Notes: a model not told the origin generated them from the letters alone. DNA of 64,000 bases from Acuticoccus sp051016205 (GCA_051016205.1 CP136534.1:3410001-3474000), one strand, 5' to 3'. Numbered from the stretch's first letter, positions 34,606 to 43,144 are shown. Translations and numbers: made by a program.

Positions 34606-35124
34606 TTAAGCGGTTGCCGACGCACTTTTGATCTCGATGCGTTTTTGATTGGCTCTTGCTTCCGGCGTCTTCGGCAGGCGAATGGACAGAACGCCGTCTT
34701 CATAACGCGCCTCTACATTGGCATCGTCGATGCCTGTCGGCAGGGCGATCCGACGGACGAACTCACCGCGGTAACGCTCCACGCGGTGATAATTCTTGTC
34801 CTTCCCGCCTTCGGTCATCTCATCCTCGCGCTTTCCGCTGACGGTCAAAATCCGGTCGTTGATCGCCACATCGAGGTCCTCGCGGGCAACGCCAGGAACA
34901 TCGAGCGTGACCTCGACCGCACCGTCATCCTCGCAAACGTCCAGTGTCGGCACTGCAAGCCCGCCCCCGGCCTGAAGACCAAGCGAAGGCCCCCAAGATG
35001 GATCCGTGCGGACGGCGCCGAGCAAGCGTTCCATGTCGTCCTGCAACCTGCTGAAGGGGTCGGTCACATCGCTCGTGTCCGCACGCCGGGTACGGCTCCA
35101 AGGGGTGAGAGTTTTCAAAGTCAT
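34606..35124 (-). CDS. Hsp20-family small heat-shock protein
   Basis: The 172-residue protein has a flexible N-terminus (TPWSRTRRADTSDVTDPFS, then DDMERLLGAV), an alpha-crystallin domain from about residue 60 (TLDVCEDDGAVEVTLDVPG, REDLDVAINDRILTVSGKRE, YRGEFVRRIALPTGID) and the RIEIKSASATA tail. The EDGVLSIRLPK block closes the domain. It is an ATP-independent holdase chaperone. The ATG at 35124 is placed 9 bases after AAGGA. It is divergent from the bactofilin-like gene; an FNR-like palindrome lies in the shared 208-base region. Confidence 0.94.
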   Translation of the reverse strand: MTLKTLTPWSRTRRADTSDVTDPFSRLQDDMERLLGAVRTDPSWGPSLGLQAGGGLAVPTLDVCEDDGAVEVTLDVPGVAREDLDVAINDRILTVSGKREDEMTEGGKDKNYHRVERYRGEFVRRIALPTGIDDANVEARYEDGVLSIRLPKTPEARANQKRIEIKSASATA

Positions 35125-35253
35125 GGGTCTCATCCTTGCATTTGGGTTTGTCTGAAGACTGTCGGGACCACCACCCATCGGCCTGACCACGATCAAGTTG
35201 AACGCTGGTGGCGCCGCCGCACGCATCAGGCACCGCAAGGGGCCTTGGGCATT

Positions 35254-35267
35254 TTGAGAATGATCAA
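35254..35267. promoter_or_regulatory. FNR/FixK-like box (site 1)
   Basis: TTGA-GAATGA-TCAA matches the FNR/FixK half-sites TTGA-N6-TCAA exactly. Its centre is 72 bases before the ATG of the bactofilin-like gene (35333) and 136 bases from the hsp20 ATG, so it most likely serves the rightward gene. Confidence 0.65.
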
Positions 35268-35332
35268 GAGTCGGCGGGGCAAGCGGCGTGAGGAAAGGAG
35301 GATCGCACCAACATCCATAAGGAACACGCAAG

Positions 35333-36535
35333 ATGATGCGCTATGGCATTGGACTGGTCAGCCTCACCGCTCTTTTGGTCATCGCTCTGCCGCTTGGTTC
35401 AAACGCTGAAGACACCGGCGTCTTTCACCACGGAGGAGATGTTTACGCTGTGGGCAAGGCTGCAAACCTTGGGCGCGGGGCCGAGCGCAGCGCCTACCTT
35501 GCCGGCGGCGAGGTGGAGACTGAGGTGCAAATCGGCCGCGATGCGCACATCGTCGGCTTTGATGTGGATGTCAATGCGCCTGTGCTGGGCGATGTGCTCG
35601 CTGCCGGCGCGTTCGTGACGCTGGATGCAAAGGTGGATGGCGACGTCAGCGCAGCCGGCTTCAACGTCACCGTCAAGGACCATGCCGAGGTTGGCGGAAA
35701 TCTGAGAGCCGTGGGACGAACCGTCAGCCTGGACGGCACCCTCCAAGGGAGCGCGCTCGTGGCCGCGGCAAACCTTGTGGTCAACGGCCCTGTGGCGGGC
35801 GATGTGGTGTTCGCGGGCCAGGCCCTCTCCTTCGGACCCAATGCCGCCATTGCCGGAACGCTCTCCTACCGCACCCCGTCGGCCGTCGATGTGCCTGCCG
35901 CCGTCGTGCCGATGGATCGTGTGCGCTACGAACCGTTCTCCCCGCCAGACTTTGCCAAGGAGATTGGCGCAGGCGCGCGAGAAGCCTTCGACTTTGAAGG
36001 CCCGAGCGCGTGGACCGTTGCTGCGGTCGCCCTTGCCGCCATCCTGGCCATCGTCATGGTCGGCGTCCTCTTTCTCGGCCTTGCCCCGCAGTCCATCGAG
36101 CGGCTGCGCGACACCATCGAGAGCCGGCTGTGGCGCAGTTTCGTATTCGGCCTGTTGGGTCTTGCGACGCTGTTGGGCCTTGTGCCCCTTGCCGCGCTGA
36201 CAGTGGTGGGCCTGCCGCTCATTCCGCTCATCATCTTTGCGGCCGGCTTGCTCAGCGTTTTTGCCTACCTTCTGGGGGCTTACGCGCTGGCCCACCGCGT
36301 GTTCCGCAGTTTCGGCGCCAGCCAAGCTTCTACGGGCGCGCGGCTGGTGACGTTCGTTGTGGGGGTGGTCGTCCTTCTTGCCCTCAACGTGGTGCCGATC
36401 CTTGGCTGGCTCATCAACGCCTTTGCGGCGCTGATCGGCTTTGGCGCGCTAGAAATGCGGGTGGTGGCACGGCTGGAACGGGCAACCCACAAACGCACTG
36501 CCAACACGCACCCCAGTGGTGTGCAATCGGCATGA
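35333..36535 (+). CDS. Bactofilin-like (polymer-forming) membrane protein
   Basis: The 400-residue protein has a signal helix (GIGLVSLTALLVIALPLG), then about 150 residues of short beta turns with repeats such as GDVLAAGAFVTLDAKVDGDV, SAAGFNVTVKDHAEVGGNLR and VNGPVAGDVVFAGQAL, typical of bactofilin-type right-handed beta-helices. From about residue 225 on come four or five membrane helices (VAAVALAAILAIVMVGVLFL and later). Unlike classical cytosolic bactofilins, the beta-helix is probably periplasmic. It may form a scaffold in the envelope. The promoter region holds an exact FNR-like box. The function is unknown. Confidence 0.75.
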   Translation: MMRYGIGLVSLTALLVIALPLGSNAEDTGVFHHGGDVYAVGKAANLGRGAERSAYLAGGEVETEVQIGRDAHIVGFDVDVNAPVLGDVLAAGAFVTLDAKVDGDVSAAGFNVTVKDHAEVGGNLRAVGRTVSLDGTLQGSALVAAANLVVNGPVAGDVVFAGQALSFGPNAAIAGTLSYRTPSAVDVPAAVVPMDRVRYEPFSPPDFAKEIGAGAREAFDFEGPSAWTVAAVALAAILAIVMVGVLFLGLAPQSIERLRDTIESRLWRSFVFGLLGLATLLGLVPLAALTVVGLPLIPLIIFAAGLLSVFAYLLGAYALAHRVFRSFGASQASTGARLVTFVVGVVVLLALNVVPILGWLINAFAALIGFGALEMRVVARLERATHKRTANTHPSGVQSA

Positions 36536-36580
36536 CCCTCGTCTCCACCGACGACACTTCGGGCGCATGGCGCAAGACGC

Positions 36581-36604
36581 GCTCGGTTTGACTCCAAACT
36601 GAGC
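36581..36604. repeat. Palindromic repeat, family 2, copy 2
   Basis: GCTCGGTTTG-ACTC-CAAACTGAGC is a hairpin with one mismatch, followed by GGATGAGGACGTGC. It matches copy 1 at 26456-26486 in CTGAGCGGAT and the flanking GA-rich bases. Confidence 0.6.
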
Positions 36605-36682
36605 GGATGAGGACGTGCTTGCAGTCAAACCTGGCGCAAGTCCTCCTCCTCGCTCGATGTCATCCAGATCGAGCGGGGGGAC

Positions 36683-36895
36683 ATGTGCTTGACGATTGCG
36701 CCCATCCCACCGCTCGACGACGGCGTTCCGCCGTGGCTCTACGGCGGGAGGCAGCACGTGGTCGCCGACCTCTGCGAAAAAGCTGTCGCGTTGGGGCACC
36801 ATGGGCGCTCTTTGCCAGCGAAGACTGACGACACGCTGGCCCATGTCGACCCGAGCTGCAGCGCCTGCCTGCGGCTCAGTGAATCACGCGCACAG
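36683..36895 (+). pseudogene. N-terminal fragment of a family-4 glycosyltransferase
   Basis: The reading frame from ATG at 36683 gives MCLTIAPIPPLDDGVPPWLY, GGRQHVVADLCEKAVALGHH, then a degraded part with DDTLAHVDPSC and ACLRLS. This follows the conserved start of GT4 glycosyltransferases (I-A-P, VPP-x-LYGG, VVADLCEELVALGH, a FASGDS-like block). The usual FASGDS block is replaced (SLPAKTDD), and homology stops near 36895 where the convergent flavodoxin gene begins. It is a decayed remnant of about 70 codons, not a functional gene. Confidence 0.6.
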
Positions 36896-36901
36896 GCGGT
36901 T

Positions 36902-37504
36902 TCAGCGCGCCAACGTCGTCTTCCAAATGTTGTGCAGAGCGTGCGAAGCGTGGAAGGCGTCGATGGTCACCACGTCCACGTGAAGTGCTGGCAGGGCGTA
37001 AAGCGCCTCGAGCGCTTCCTTTTTCCGCTCCATCACAAATCCCTTTATGCGTTGAGCGAATGCGGCGACCACGGCGCGACCATCGTCGGTCTGAACGACC
37101 TTGTCCTTGATGGAGACGGTTGCCACAGGGGCTTTCCCCAGAACCGCTTCCATTGCCGAAAAGCCCTTTTGCGGCGGCCCGGCGCCTGAGGTCGCAAACG
37201 CCGCGTAGGCAGGCATTTGCGAGCGGATGTCATAAAGGGCAGCGCGCACATCCGGCACGAGCCCGCCCAGCCAAATGGGCGTGCCGATCAACACCAGATC
37301 GTACTGCCCCACATCGTGGACGAGGGGCTTGGCAGCGCCCCGTTTTCCAATAGCGGCCCGCAGGGCATCGAAGAAAATTCCCCGCGCGAACGCCGGTTTG
37401 ATGTCCTCAATGTCAGCGCCGATCTGTTGCGCAAGGTCACGAGCCACCGTCTCGGTGTAACCCGTGCGCGAATAGTAAAGGACGAGAACGTTCTTCTTTG
37501 CCAT
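36902..37504 (-). CDS. Flavodoxin-like protein (FMN-binding)
   Basis: A 200-residue flavodoxin-fold protein. The FMN phosphate loop is LYYSRTGYTETVARDLA (residues 9-25), and a second flavin loop is seen in VLIGTPIWLGGLVPDVRAAL. The C-terminal part (ALYALPALHVDVVTIDAFHA) is longer than in short electron-transfer flavodoxins, closer to the family of hydrophobic-substrate or menaquinone-linked proteins such as HemG-like forms. It probably carries electrons or acts as a reductase. It lies 75 bases downstream of the universal stress gene on the same strand and may be transcribed with it. Confidence 0.85.
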   Translation of the reverse strand: MAKKNVLVLYYSRTGYTETVARDLAQQIGADIEDIKPAFARGIFFDALRAAIGKRGAAKPLVHDVGQYDLVLIGTPIWLGGLVPDVRAALYDIRSQMPAYAAFATSGAGPPQKGFSAMEAVLGKAPVATVSIKDKVVQTDDGRAVVAAFAQRIKGFVMERKKEALEALYALPALHVDVVTIDAFHASHALHNIWKTTLAR

Positions 37505-37579
37505 GGGTGGCTCCTTGTTCTGTCTTGCGGTGCCCCAGTGTCCGATCGTTGCCCTCAGCGCGAACGGGTGACGGCGGGG

Positions 37580-38422
37580 TCAGTGGGACATCAAAAGGGG
37601 GCGGTCCGCCGTTTCCATCAGGTCGCGGGTTGCGCCCCCGAGGAGCATTTGTCCCACCCGCGAGTGCCCATAGGCACCGCTGACGATGAGGTCGGCGTCC
37701 ATGTCGTCTGCACGGGTGAGCATGGCCTTGGCGAACGAGGCATCAGCGCTCGGTATCGCGTCCACGCTGACGGGAATGCCATGGCGGGACAGCATGGTTG
37801 CCACATCCGCCCCGGGCACGTCGCCATGGCGCTCGGACGACACGTGTGGGTCGATGGTCACCACACGCACATCATCGGCCTTAGCCATCAGGGGAATGGC
37901 ATCGGACACAGCCCGCGCTGCCTCGCGCCCCGAATCCCAGGCGATGGCCACCCGCCGGCCGATGGTCCGCAGTGACGCCCCCCAAGGGCAGATGAGGAGC
38001 GGCTTGCCGCTTTCAAACAGCGTCGCGTCGAGAAGCTGGTGCCAGTATTCGTGGGAATCTCTTTGCGGGAAGATCGCAATGTCCGCATACCGCGCGTGTT
38101 GGGCAAACTCGGTCCCCGCAAGCCCTTGAGGCAGAAGCGCTGTGCGCACTTCGAAGGACACGCCTGTCTTTTTGAGCCGCGCTTCAATTTCATCAGCGTC
38201 TGCTTTCAAGGTCTCCCGTGCGGTTTCAAGCGCCTGGACATAGTTGGTCAGCGGGACGGCGACCATGCTCGCGTAGGGTGTCGGCGGTTCCATGCCGATC
38301 AGCAACGCCACGATATGCGCTTCGTTGACGGCGGCGAGGCCGGCAGCAGCGTCCAGAAGAGCCCATCCCGGCTCGGTGTTTTCTGCATAGACAAGGATTG
38401 TCTTGAGGGTCATTGGATCCAT
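37580..38422 (-). CDS. Universal stress protein, two-domain
   Basis: The 280-residue protein has two UspA-like halves. The first starts TLKTILVYAENTEPGWALLD; the second starts about residue 150 (RRVAIAWDSGREAARAVSDA). The C-terminal ATP-type loop is GAYGHSRVGQMLLGGATRDL, a G-2x-G-9x-G(S/T)-type motif, so it may bind ATP. The ATG at 38422 lies 4 bases after AGGAG; an ATG at 38413 is also possible. An FNR-like palindrome is centred 56 bases upstream of the start, as for low-oxygen usp genes in other bacteria. Confidence 0.9.
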   Translation of the reverse strand: MDPMTLKTILVYAENTEPGWALLDAAAGLAAVNEAHIVALLIGMEPPTPYASMVAVPLTNYVQALETARETLKADADEIEARLKKTGVSFEVRTALLPQGLAGTEFAQHARYADIAIFPQRDSHEYWHQLLDATLFESGKPLLICPWGASLRTIGRRVAIAWDSGREAARAVSDAIPLMAKADDVRVVTIDPHVSSERHGDVPGADVATMLSRHGIPVSVDAIPSADASFAKAMLTRADDMDADLIVSGAYGHSRVGQMLLGGATRDLMETADRPLLMSH

Positions 38423-38468
38423 CAAACTCCTAGATATGCTTTGAAACTATTTGGCCTGGCCGACAGGA

Positions 38469-38488
38469 CTTTTGACGAACCTCAAAAG
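38469..38488. promoter_or_regulatory. FNR/FixK-like box (site 2), upstream of usp
   Basis: CTTTTGA-CGAACC-TCAAAAG has perfect 7-bp arms and contains TTGA-N6-TCAA. Its centre is 56 bases before the usp ATG, which fits activation at about -41.5. It also covers the stop codon of a small upstream ORF on the same strand. Confidence 0.7.
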
Positions 38489-38694
38489 CCCGCGGTCGAC
38501 AATTGCGGCCGCAACGGGAAGGCAACCTTGCCATCCCGGTGGACGCGCGCCACCACAGTGCCGGGTGTTTGCGCAAAGTTCTCGAAACTCAATTCGACGC
38601 CACCAAAGTCATCGGGCGTAAAAGCGCGCCCCACCGCGTCAGCAAAAAGGGCAAGACTGTTGGCCGCTTCCTGGGAGGCAACGGGAACGGTCAC
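38482..38694 (-). CDS. Small hypothetical protein, 70 residues
   Basis: An ORF with GTG start (TVPVASQEAANSLALFADAV after the first Met) ending RPQLSTAGF. Its composition looks protein-like (GRAFTPDDFGGVELSFENFA), but no motif is recognised and no good ribosome site is visible. It is upstream of usp on the same strand; its stop lies in the FNR-like box. It could be a real small stress protein or a remnant. Confidence 0.4.
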   Translation of the reverse strand: MTVPVASQEAANSLALFADAVGRAFTPDDFGGVELSFENFAQTPGTVVARVHRDGKVAFPLRPQLSTAGF

Positions 38695-39213
38695 GACGAC
38701 CGTTTAAGGCCACTGTCGCTTGGCGGCTTCCACAGCGACCCACCAGTTCAACAAGATGGTCGTACGCCTCCCGCCGCTGGCACCTTTGAGGAAAGTCAAA
38801 GCCTTGCTGCCCGTTGCGCGGGAAGTGATTGCATGCGTGCGTCGGACCGGCACACATGGCTGACCGGTCTGGCGCCAGCGCGGCCATGCTGACAAAACCT
38901 TCGCGACAGCGCCCTGCCGCACCCCCTGTCTGTTGGCGAGACGTTAGTCTCGGTGCTGCAGGAGGGAGCCTGGGCTTCAGCGCCTGCAGTTAGACCCACC
39001 CATTCACGCCTTGATGACGGCCGAGGACCGCGCAAACACCAAAGGCGCCACGCGTGGTCGACCCGCCGCCAGCACGTCACCGTCGGCAAACCTGTGCGCT
39101 GTGCAACGGCCGCAGTCGCGTACAACTATGATCTTATTAATGACTCACACGCACGCGAAGAGTGTCGCTGCCCTTTGAGGCGCCGGCAACACCATCGCAA
39201 TGGACGGAGCTTC
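38695..39213. other. 519 bases without a convincing gene
   Basis: Several short open frames cross this stretch on both strands, but none shows a recognisable motif or ribosome site. It should contain the promoter of the ABC transporter gene. An AT-rich patch near 39120-39150 (GATCTTATTAATGACTC) is the best place for it. No FNR-like box is seen here. Confidence 0.5.
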
Positions 39214-41040
39214 ATGCAGGACGAAACCACCTCGTTCAGTTTGGATGCGCAAACCCGGGGTGCAGGCCCCTCGACCGACCCGCAGGTCGTCCCATCGTCA
39301 ATGGTGCGTCACGCTGCTGTGCCGCGCCCGCCGATCCTTCAGATCCTGAACACGCGCGTCCTAAAAATCCTTGCCGGCGCCATCGTCGTCGTGGTCGGCG
39401 CCAACACGGTGGCACAGGTGCGGCTCAACACCTGGCACGGCGACTTTTACGGCGCCATCGAGCAGCGCGATTTCGACGCCTTCCTGTTTCAGCTGTGGGT
39501 GTTCTTGATCCTCGCGGTGATCCTCCTCGTTCTGGTGGTGACGCAGACGTGGCTGAGGGAAGTGGCCATCGTGCGCCTACGCGAGCGTCTGACCGACGAC
39601 CTCCTCGACACATGGCTAAAGCCACGCCGTGCGTTCGAGCTCAATGTTGCAGGTGGCGTCGGCGTCAATCCCGACCAGCGGCTACAGGAGGATGTTCGCC
39701 ACCTCAGCGAACTCTCTGTGGCGTTGGCGGTGGGGTTCCTACAGTCCGCATTGCTGCTCTTTACGTTCACGGGCGTCTTGTGGAGCTTGTCGACGACGCT
39801 GGAGATCACCGTTTTCGGCACCACGGTGGTCGTCCAAGGGCTGATGCTGTGGGGCACGCTTGTCTACTCCATTGCCGGCTCTTTGCTGACCTACTGGGTC
39901 GGTGCGCCGCTGGTACGCCTTCACCGCGAACGCTACGCCCGCGAGGCAGAGTTCCGCTTTGCCCTCGTCAAGGTCTCCGAATCGGCCGAGCAGATCGCCT
40001 TCCACAGCGGCGAGCCTTTCGAGAGGCGCTCCCTCGACACCGTGTTCGGCGGCGTCAAAACGCTGATGCTGTCGCTGGCTGGCGCCCTTGCGCGGCTCAC
40101 ATGGGTCACTTCGGGCTATGGCTGGCTTGCCATCATCGCGCCAGTGGTGGTGGCCTCGCCTGCGTACTTTTCCGGCGCCATCACCTTCGGTGGACTGATG
40201 ATGGCCGTGCAAGCCTTCTTTCAGGTCCAGCAATCCCTTCGGTGGTTCGTTGACAACTACCCGACCATTGCGGATTGGCGCGCCACCCGCACCCGCGTGA
40301 TGGAGTTTCGCGACGCCGCGGAGAAGATCGAGGATGCGCCGGACCCATCCCACCGCATCAAAGTCGCACCGCACCCGGACGGTAAGCTCGCCTTCGAGAA
40401 CCTGTACATCGCTCTGCCTGAGGGGATTGCAGCGTTCGACCAGGAGCGCGTGGCCATCGAGCCCGGCGAGCGCGTGCTGATCGTAGGCGATGCCGGTGCG
40501 GGCAAGAGCACGTTCGTGCGCGCCGTTGCAGGGCTGTGGCCCTGGGGAGAAGGGACCATCCTCGTCCCGCCCCGCAAGGACGTCCGGTTCTTGACGCATC
40601 GCCCCTACATTCCGCTCGGTGACCTTCGCACAGCGCTCGTTTACCCGAACGTTGAAATGCGCCCCGACCCGTCGGAACTGACCGCCGCGCTTGAGCGTGT
40701 GGGCCTTGGCCATCTCGCCCCTTCGCTGAACGATACACGGCGCTGGGACAGGGAACTCAGCATCGACGCGCAACAGAGGATCGCCTTTGCAAGGCTTCTT
40801 CTCCATCACCCGCGCTGGGTCTTCCTGGACGAGGCGGCGAGCGCCTGCGCGGAAGACCACCGCTTGGCAATGTTCTCCATCTTTACGACAGACCTGACGG
40901 AAACCGCGGTGGTCAGCGTCTCGCGAGACAAGCGGCCCGACGGCTTTTTCGGCCGCATTCTTCATCTGCGCCGCAAACCGGGGACGGTGGAGGATGGCGC
41001 CATCCCACCAGCCCTCAAAGAGACGGACGAGGCGGGCTGA
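39214..41040 (+). CDS. SbmA/YddA-type ABC transporter (fused permease-ATPase)
   Basis: The 608-residue protein has a long N-terminal membrane domain of the SbmA/BacA/YddA type (NTWHGDFYGAIEQRDFDAFL, LRERLTDDLLDTWL, GVGVNPDQRLQEDVRHLSEL) and a C-terminal ATPase domain. Walker A is VGDAGAGKSTFVRA (about residues 422-435), Walker B ends in WVFLDEAASA. The ABC signature normally LSGGEQQR or LSLGEQQR is LSIDAQQR, and the D-loop SALD is SACA, both unusual. A GGAG site lies 6 bases before the ATG at 39214. Relatives move peptides or CoA/cobalamin-type compounds across the inner membrane. It is in the low-oxygen island. Confidence 0.9.
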   Translation: MQDETTSFSLDAQTRGAGPSTDPQVVPSSMVRHAAVPRPPILQILNTRVLKILAGAIVVVVGANTVAQVRLNTWHGDFYGAIEQRDFDAFLFQLWVFLILAVILLVLVVTQTWLREVAIVRLRERLTDDLLDTWLKPRRAFELNVAGGVGVNPDQRLQEDVRHLSELSVALAVGFLQSALLLFTFTGVLWSLSTTLEITVFGTTVVVQGLMLWGTLVYSIAGSLLTYWVGAPLVRLHRERYAREAEFRFALVKVSESAEQIAFHSGEPFERRSLDTVFGGVKTLMLSLAGALARLTWVTSGYGWLAIIAPVVVASPAYFSGAITFGGLMMAVQAFFQVQQSLRWFVDNYPTIADWRATRTRVMEFRDAAEKIEDAPDPSHRIKVAPHPDGKLAFENLYIALPEGIAAFDQERVAIEPGERVLIVGDAGAGKSTFVRAVAGLWPWGEGTILVPPRKDVRFLTHRPYIPLGDLRTALVYPNVEMRPDPSELTAALERVGLGHLAPSLNDTRRWDRELSIDAQQRIAFARLLLHHPRWVFLDEAASACAEDHRLAMFSIFTTDLTETAVVSVSRDKRPDGFFGRILHLRRKPGTVEDGAIPPALKETDEAG

Positions 41041-41093
41041 GCACATAGTGTTGCAAGCCGCTGCCCGCCATCGAAGGTCGGCTGCTACGGCCG

Positions 41094-42587
41094 CTACGCC
41101 TCGGCGATCGCCGACCCGACAAGGGTGTCCAATACGGTGGCGGCGGCGTGCTCGCAGTAGGCCGCGTCGGGTCCGACCACAAAAAACGAAATGTTGTGAC
41201 CAGGCGGGCCGGCGGGCTCTGTGAACACCAGCCCCTTGTGCCCCACAGGATCCCAAAGGTGCGGGGCAAGCCTATCGAGTATTGCCCCAAACTCAGGCAA
41301 GTCTTGGCTCTCCACCTCCCGCTGAACCACCACAAGCGACCTTTGCGCGGCGCAAACATGGAGCCGGCTGGCGATTGTCATCGGGATCGAAACGCCGCTC
41401 CAGCGCGCGTTGCCCTCGATCCAGTGGAGTTGTGCAGCTCCCCCGTCTTCACCGATCAGGAGGGCATCGAGGCTGAGCGGGCCCACATAGCCAAGGTGCT
41501 GAAGAAAAAAGGCAATCATCATCGCCTCGCGCACCAGCCTCTCACAGAAGGGGTCGTCCGTCGCAAGCGTGGTCGCACCGATGAAGGTGTGGCGCTCCTC
41601 CAGCAAGGATTGGACGAACAAGCCTTCTACAATGGGCGGACCGTTTTCGCGCTCAGGCAGCCACATCTGGACCGACGGGCTCAAGAAGCTGTTTGCCTCC
41701 CAAACGCCAATCAGGATTGGATAGCGATCCAGCCATCCAATGTCGTGGAGTCGCCCCAGCAAGAGCGCGCGGGTCTCAAAGGCCGATCGCTCTCGCACAA
41801 GCTTTGCATCAAGAACGACATTGCCCATGGAGCCGGCACTTGAAGGCAGCTTGACCACGACCCGCGGATAGTGCCGCGCGATTTTGGTGAGGAGCGCCGT
41901 CGCAGCGGCGGGACCGAACGCGCAGAACGTTGGTGGCGCCGCATCGCCCCCCAGGAGTTGGCGCACCTGTGCGGTAAACCAAAGCTTGTTGTTGGCGCGG
42001 GTGGCAATGGGCGGGGGAGGGCCCATGATGCGCACCGCCATGCCCGACCGTCGCGCAATCTCGGCCCCCAACTGCCAGACATGGCCGGTGGACAAGAACG
42101 GAGACAGGTTGAGCCCACCGGCAGAACGAGCCGCCTCCACGAGCATTGCAAGCACCGCCTCGTCCCGCAGGCACGCAACGGCAAGGGGGAGAGGGTAGGA
42201 AGGATCGCCGCGATCCACCGTCACAAGTGTTGGCGTGACCCCTAGCGTGGCGTCAATGTAGCGCTCGAAATCAGGCACCCTCGGCCGGGAAAGGAGGTAG
42301 TGGTCGCCAGTTCCCGCCAACCCAAGGGAGCGGTATTCGAACTTGGCGGCCCTTTCCGGCGGCATCAGTTCTATGGCGCGATGGTCCTCCAAGAACAGCG
42401 TTGGCGCCTCCATGTAGCCTGCCGAAAGTCCACCGCCGAAAGCCACCGTTGCCGAAAGATTGGGGCGGTCGCGCAGGTGCCGCTGTGCCAGGGCGAGGGC
42501 GCGCGCTTTTTCCTGCGGTGTCAGCGAGAACTCGAAAATCCGCCTGAGCGGCCAGGGTGCATTGGGCGCGGGCGGGGTGGCGTCCAC
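41094..42587 (-). CDS. Pre-ATP-grasp / ATP-grasp amide ligase (PGM1-like)
   Basis: The 497-residue protein shows an ATP-grasp core: RVVVKLPSSAGSMGNVVLD (residues 242-260) with Lys 246 and a Gly/Ser-rich loop, LQHLGYVGPLSLDALLI (362-378) and the metal site WIEGNARWSGVSIPM (389-403, Glu 390 and Asn 392). The preceding 220 residues match the pre-ATP-grasp domain described with the peptide ligase PGM1 of pheganomycin biosynthesis. It probably joins a carboxylate to an amine using ATP. The GTG start is in frame and three bases after the hemerythrin stop (TAG-GGC-GTG), so translation is coupled. The substrates are unknown. Confidence 0.75.
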   Translation of the reverse strand: MDATPPAPNAPWPLRRIFEFSLTPQEKARALALAQRHLRDRPNLSATVAFGGGLSAGYMEAPTLFLEDHRAIELMPPERAAKFEYRSLGLAGTGDHYLLSRPRVPDFERYIDATLGVTPTLVTVDRGDPSYPLPLAVACLRDEAVLAMLVEAARSAGGLNLSPFLSTGHVWQLGAEIARRSGMAVRIMGPPPPIATRANNKLWFTAQVRQLLGGDAAPPTFCAFGPAAATALLTKIARHYPRVVVKLPSSAGSMGNVVLDAKLVRERSAFETRALLLGRLHDIGWLDRYPILIGVWEANSFLSPSVQMWLPERENGPPIVEGLFVQSLLEERHTFIGATTLATDDPFCERLVREAMMIAFFLQHLGYVGPLSLDALLIGEDGGAAQLHWIEGNARWSGVSIPMTIASRLHVCAAQRSLVVVQREVESQDLPEFGAILDRLAPHLWDPVGHKGLVFTEPAGPPGHNISFFVVGPDAAYCEHAAATVLDTLVGSAIAEA

Positions 42588-42590
42588 GCC

Positions 42591-43094
42591 CTACACCGCA
42601 GGTCGCGCACGATGATGGTGCGTTGCAACCTCCGACCATTCCGGCGCGCGCTCCCGCAAGGCGATGAGGTGCTTGTAAAGATCGTCCATCGCCTCTTCAG
42701 GCAACCCGCCAAGCGCACCAAACAGTTGGCCGCATTCGGAGACGTGGCTCGCCATACGGTCCACCGCCGCGATCAAGTTGGCGGTGTCGGCCCCATCGGC
42801 AGACGCGCCTTCGCCAAGGGCGGCGATAGCATCAAGAAGACGGGCACCGTCCTGATGCTCGTCGTACATGGTGTCCACCTCTTCAGGTGACAAAAGCGCG
42901 GCAAGCGCTGGGTAGAAGTGCTCTTCCTCAAATGCGATGTGCGCGCCTGCGGACCGGTCGAGCGCACACGCTGCCGCCTTCGCACCTGCGATATCGCCAT
43001 CGGCCAAGCCTGTACGCAGTTTGTGCAGGCCACGACCCAAAACGGCGTGGTCTTCGCGAAAGGCGTCGAACAGCTGAGTCTTGATTGTCGTCAT
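42591..43094 (-). CDS. Hemerythrin HHE-domain protein
   Basis: A 167-residue four-helix protein with the His/Glu pattern for a di-iron site: FREDHAVLGRGLHKLR, AHIAFEEEHFYPAL and MYDEHQDGARLLDAI, with a later His in MASHVSECGQLFG. Such proteins bind oxygen or nitric oxide, or act in Fe-S repair or signalling. A Cys (SECGQ) follows the fifth His. A GGAG site lies 6 bases before the ATG. An FNR-like palindrome is centred 57 bases upstream, at the same distance as for usp. The ATP-grasp ligase gene follows after three bases. Confidence 0.88.
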   Translation of the reverse strand: MTTIKTQLFDAFREDHAVLGRGLHKLRTGLADGDIAGAKAAACALDRSAGAHIAFEEEHFYPALAALLSPEEVDTMYDEHQDGARLLDAIAALGEGASADGADTANLIAAVDRMASHVSECGQLFGALGGLPEEAMDDLYKHLIALRERAPEWSEVATHHHRARPAV

Positions 43095-43144
43095 GTAAGG
43101 CTCCTTTGCGATGGGCGAGCCTAGGGTGAGAAAAGTCTCCCTGT

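Noticed and set aside
38796..39125. 109-codon minus-strand ORF upstream of the ABC transporter
   Set aside because: No motif, no ribosome site and poor protein-like composition.
39739..41256. 505-codon open frame antisense to the ABC transporter
   Set aside because: No domain or ribosome site; the ABC transporter on the other strand has clear motifs along the same DNA.
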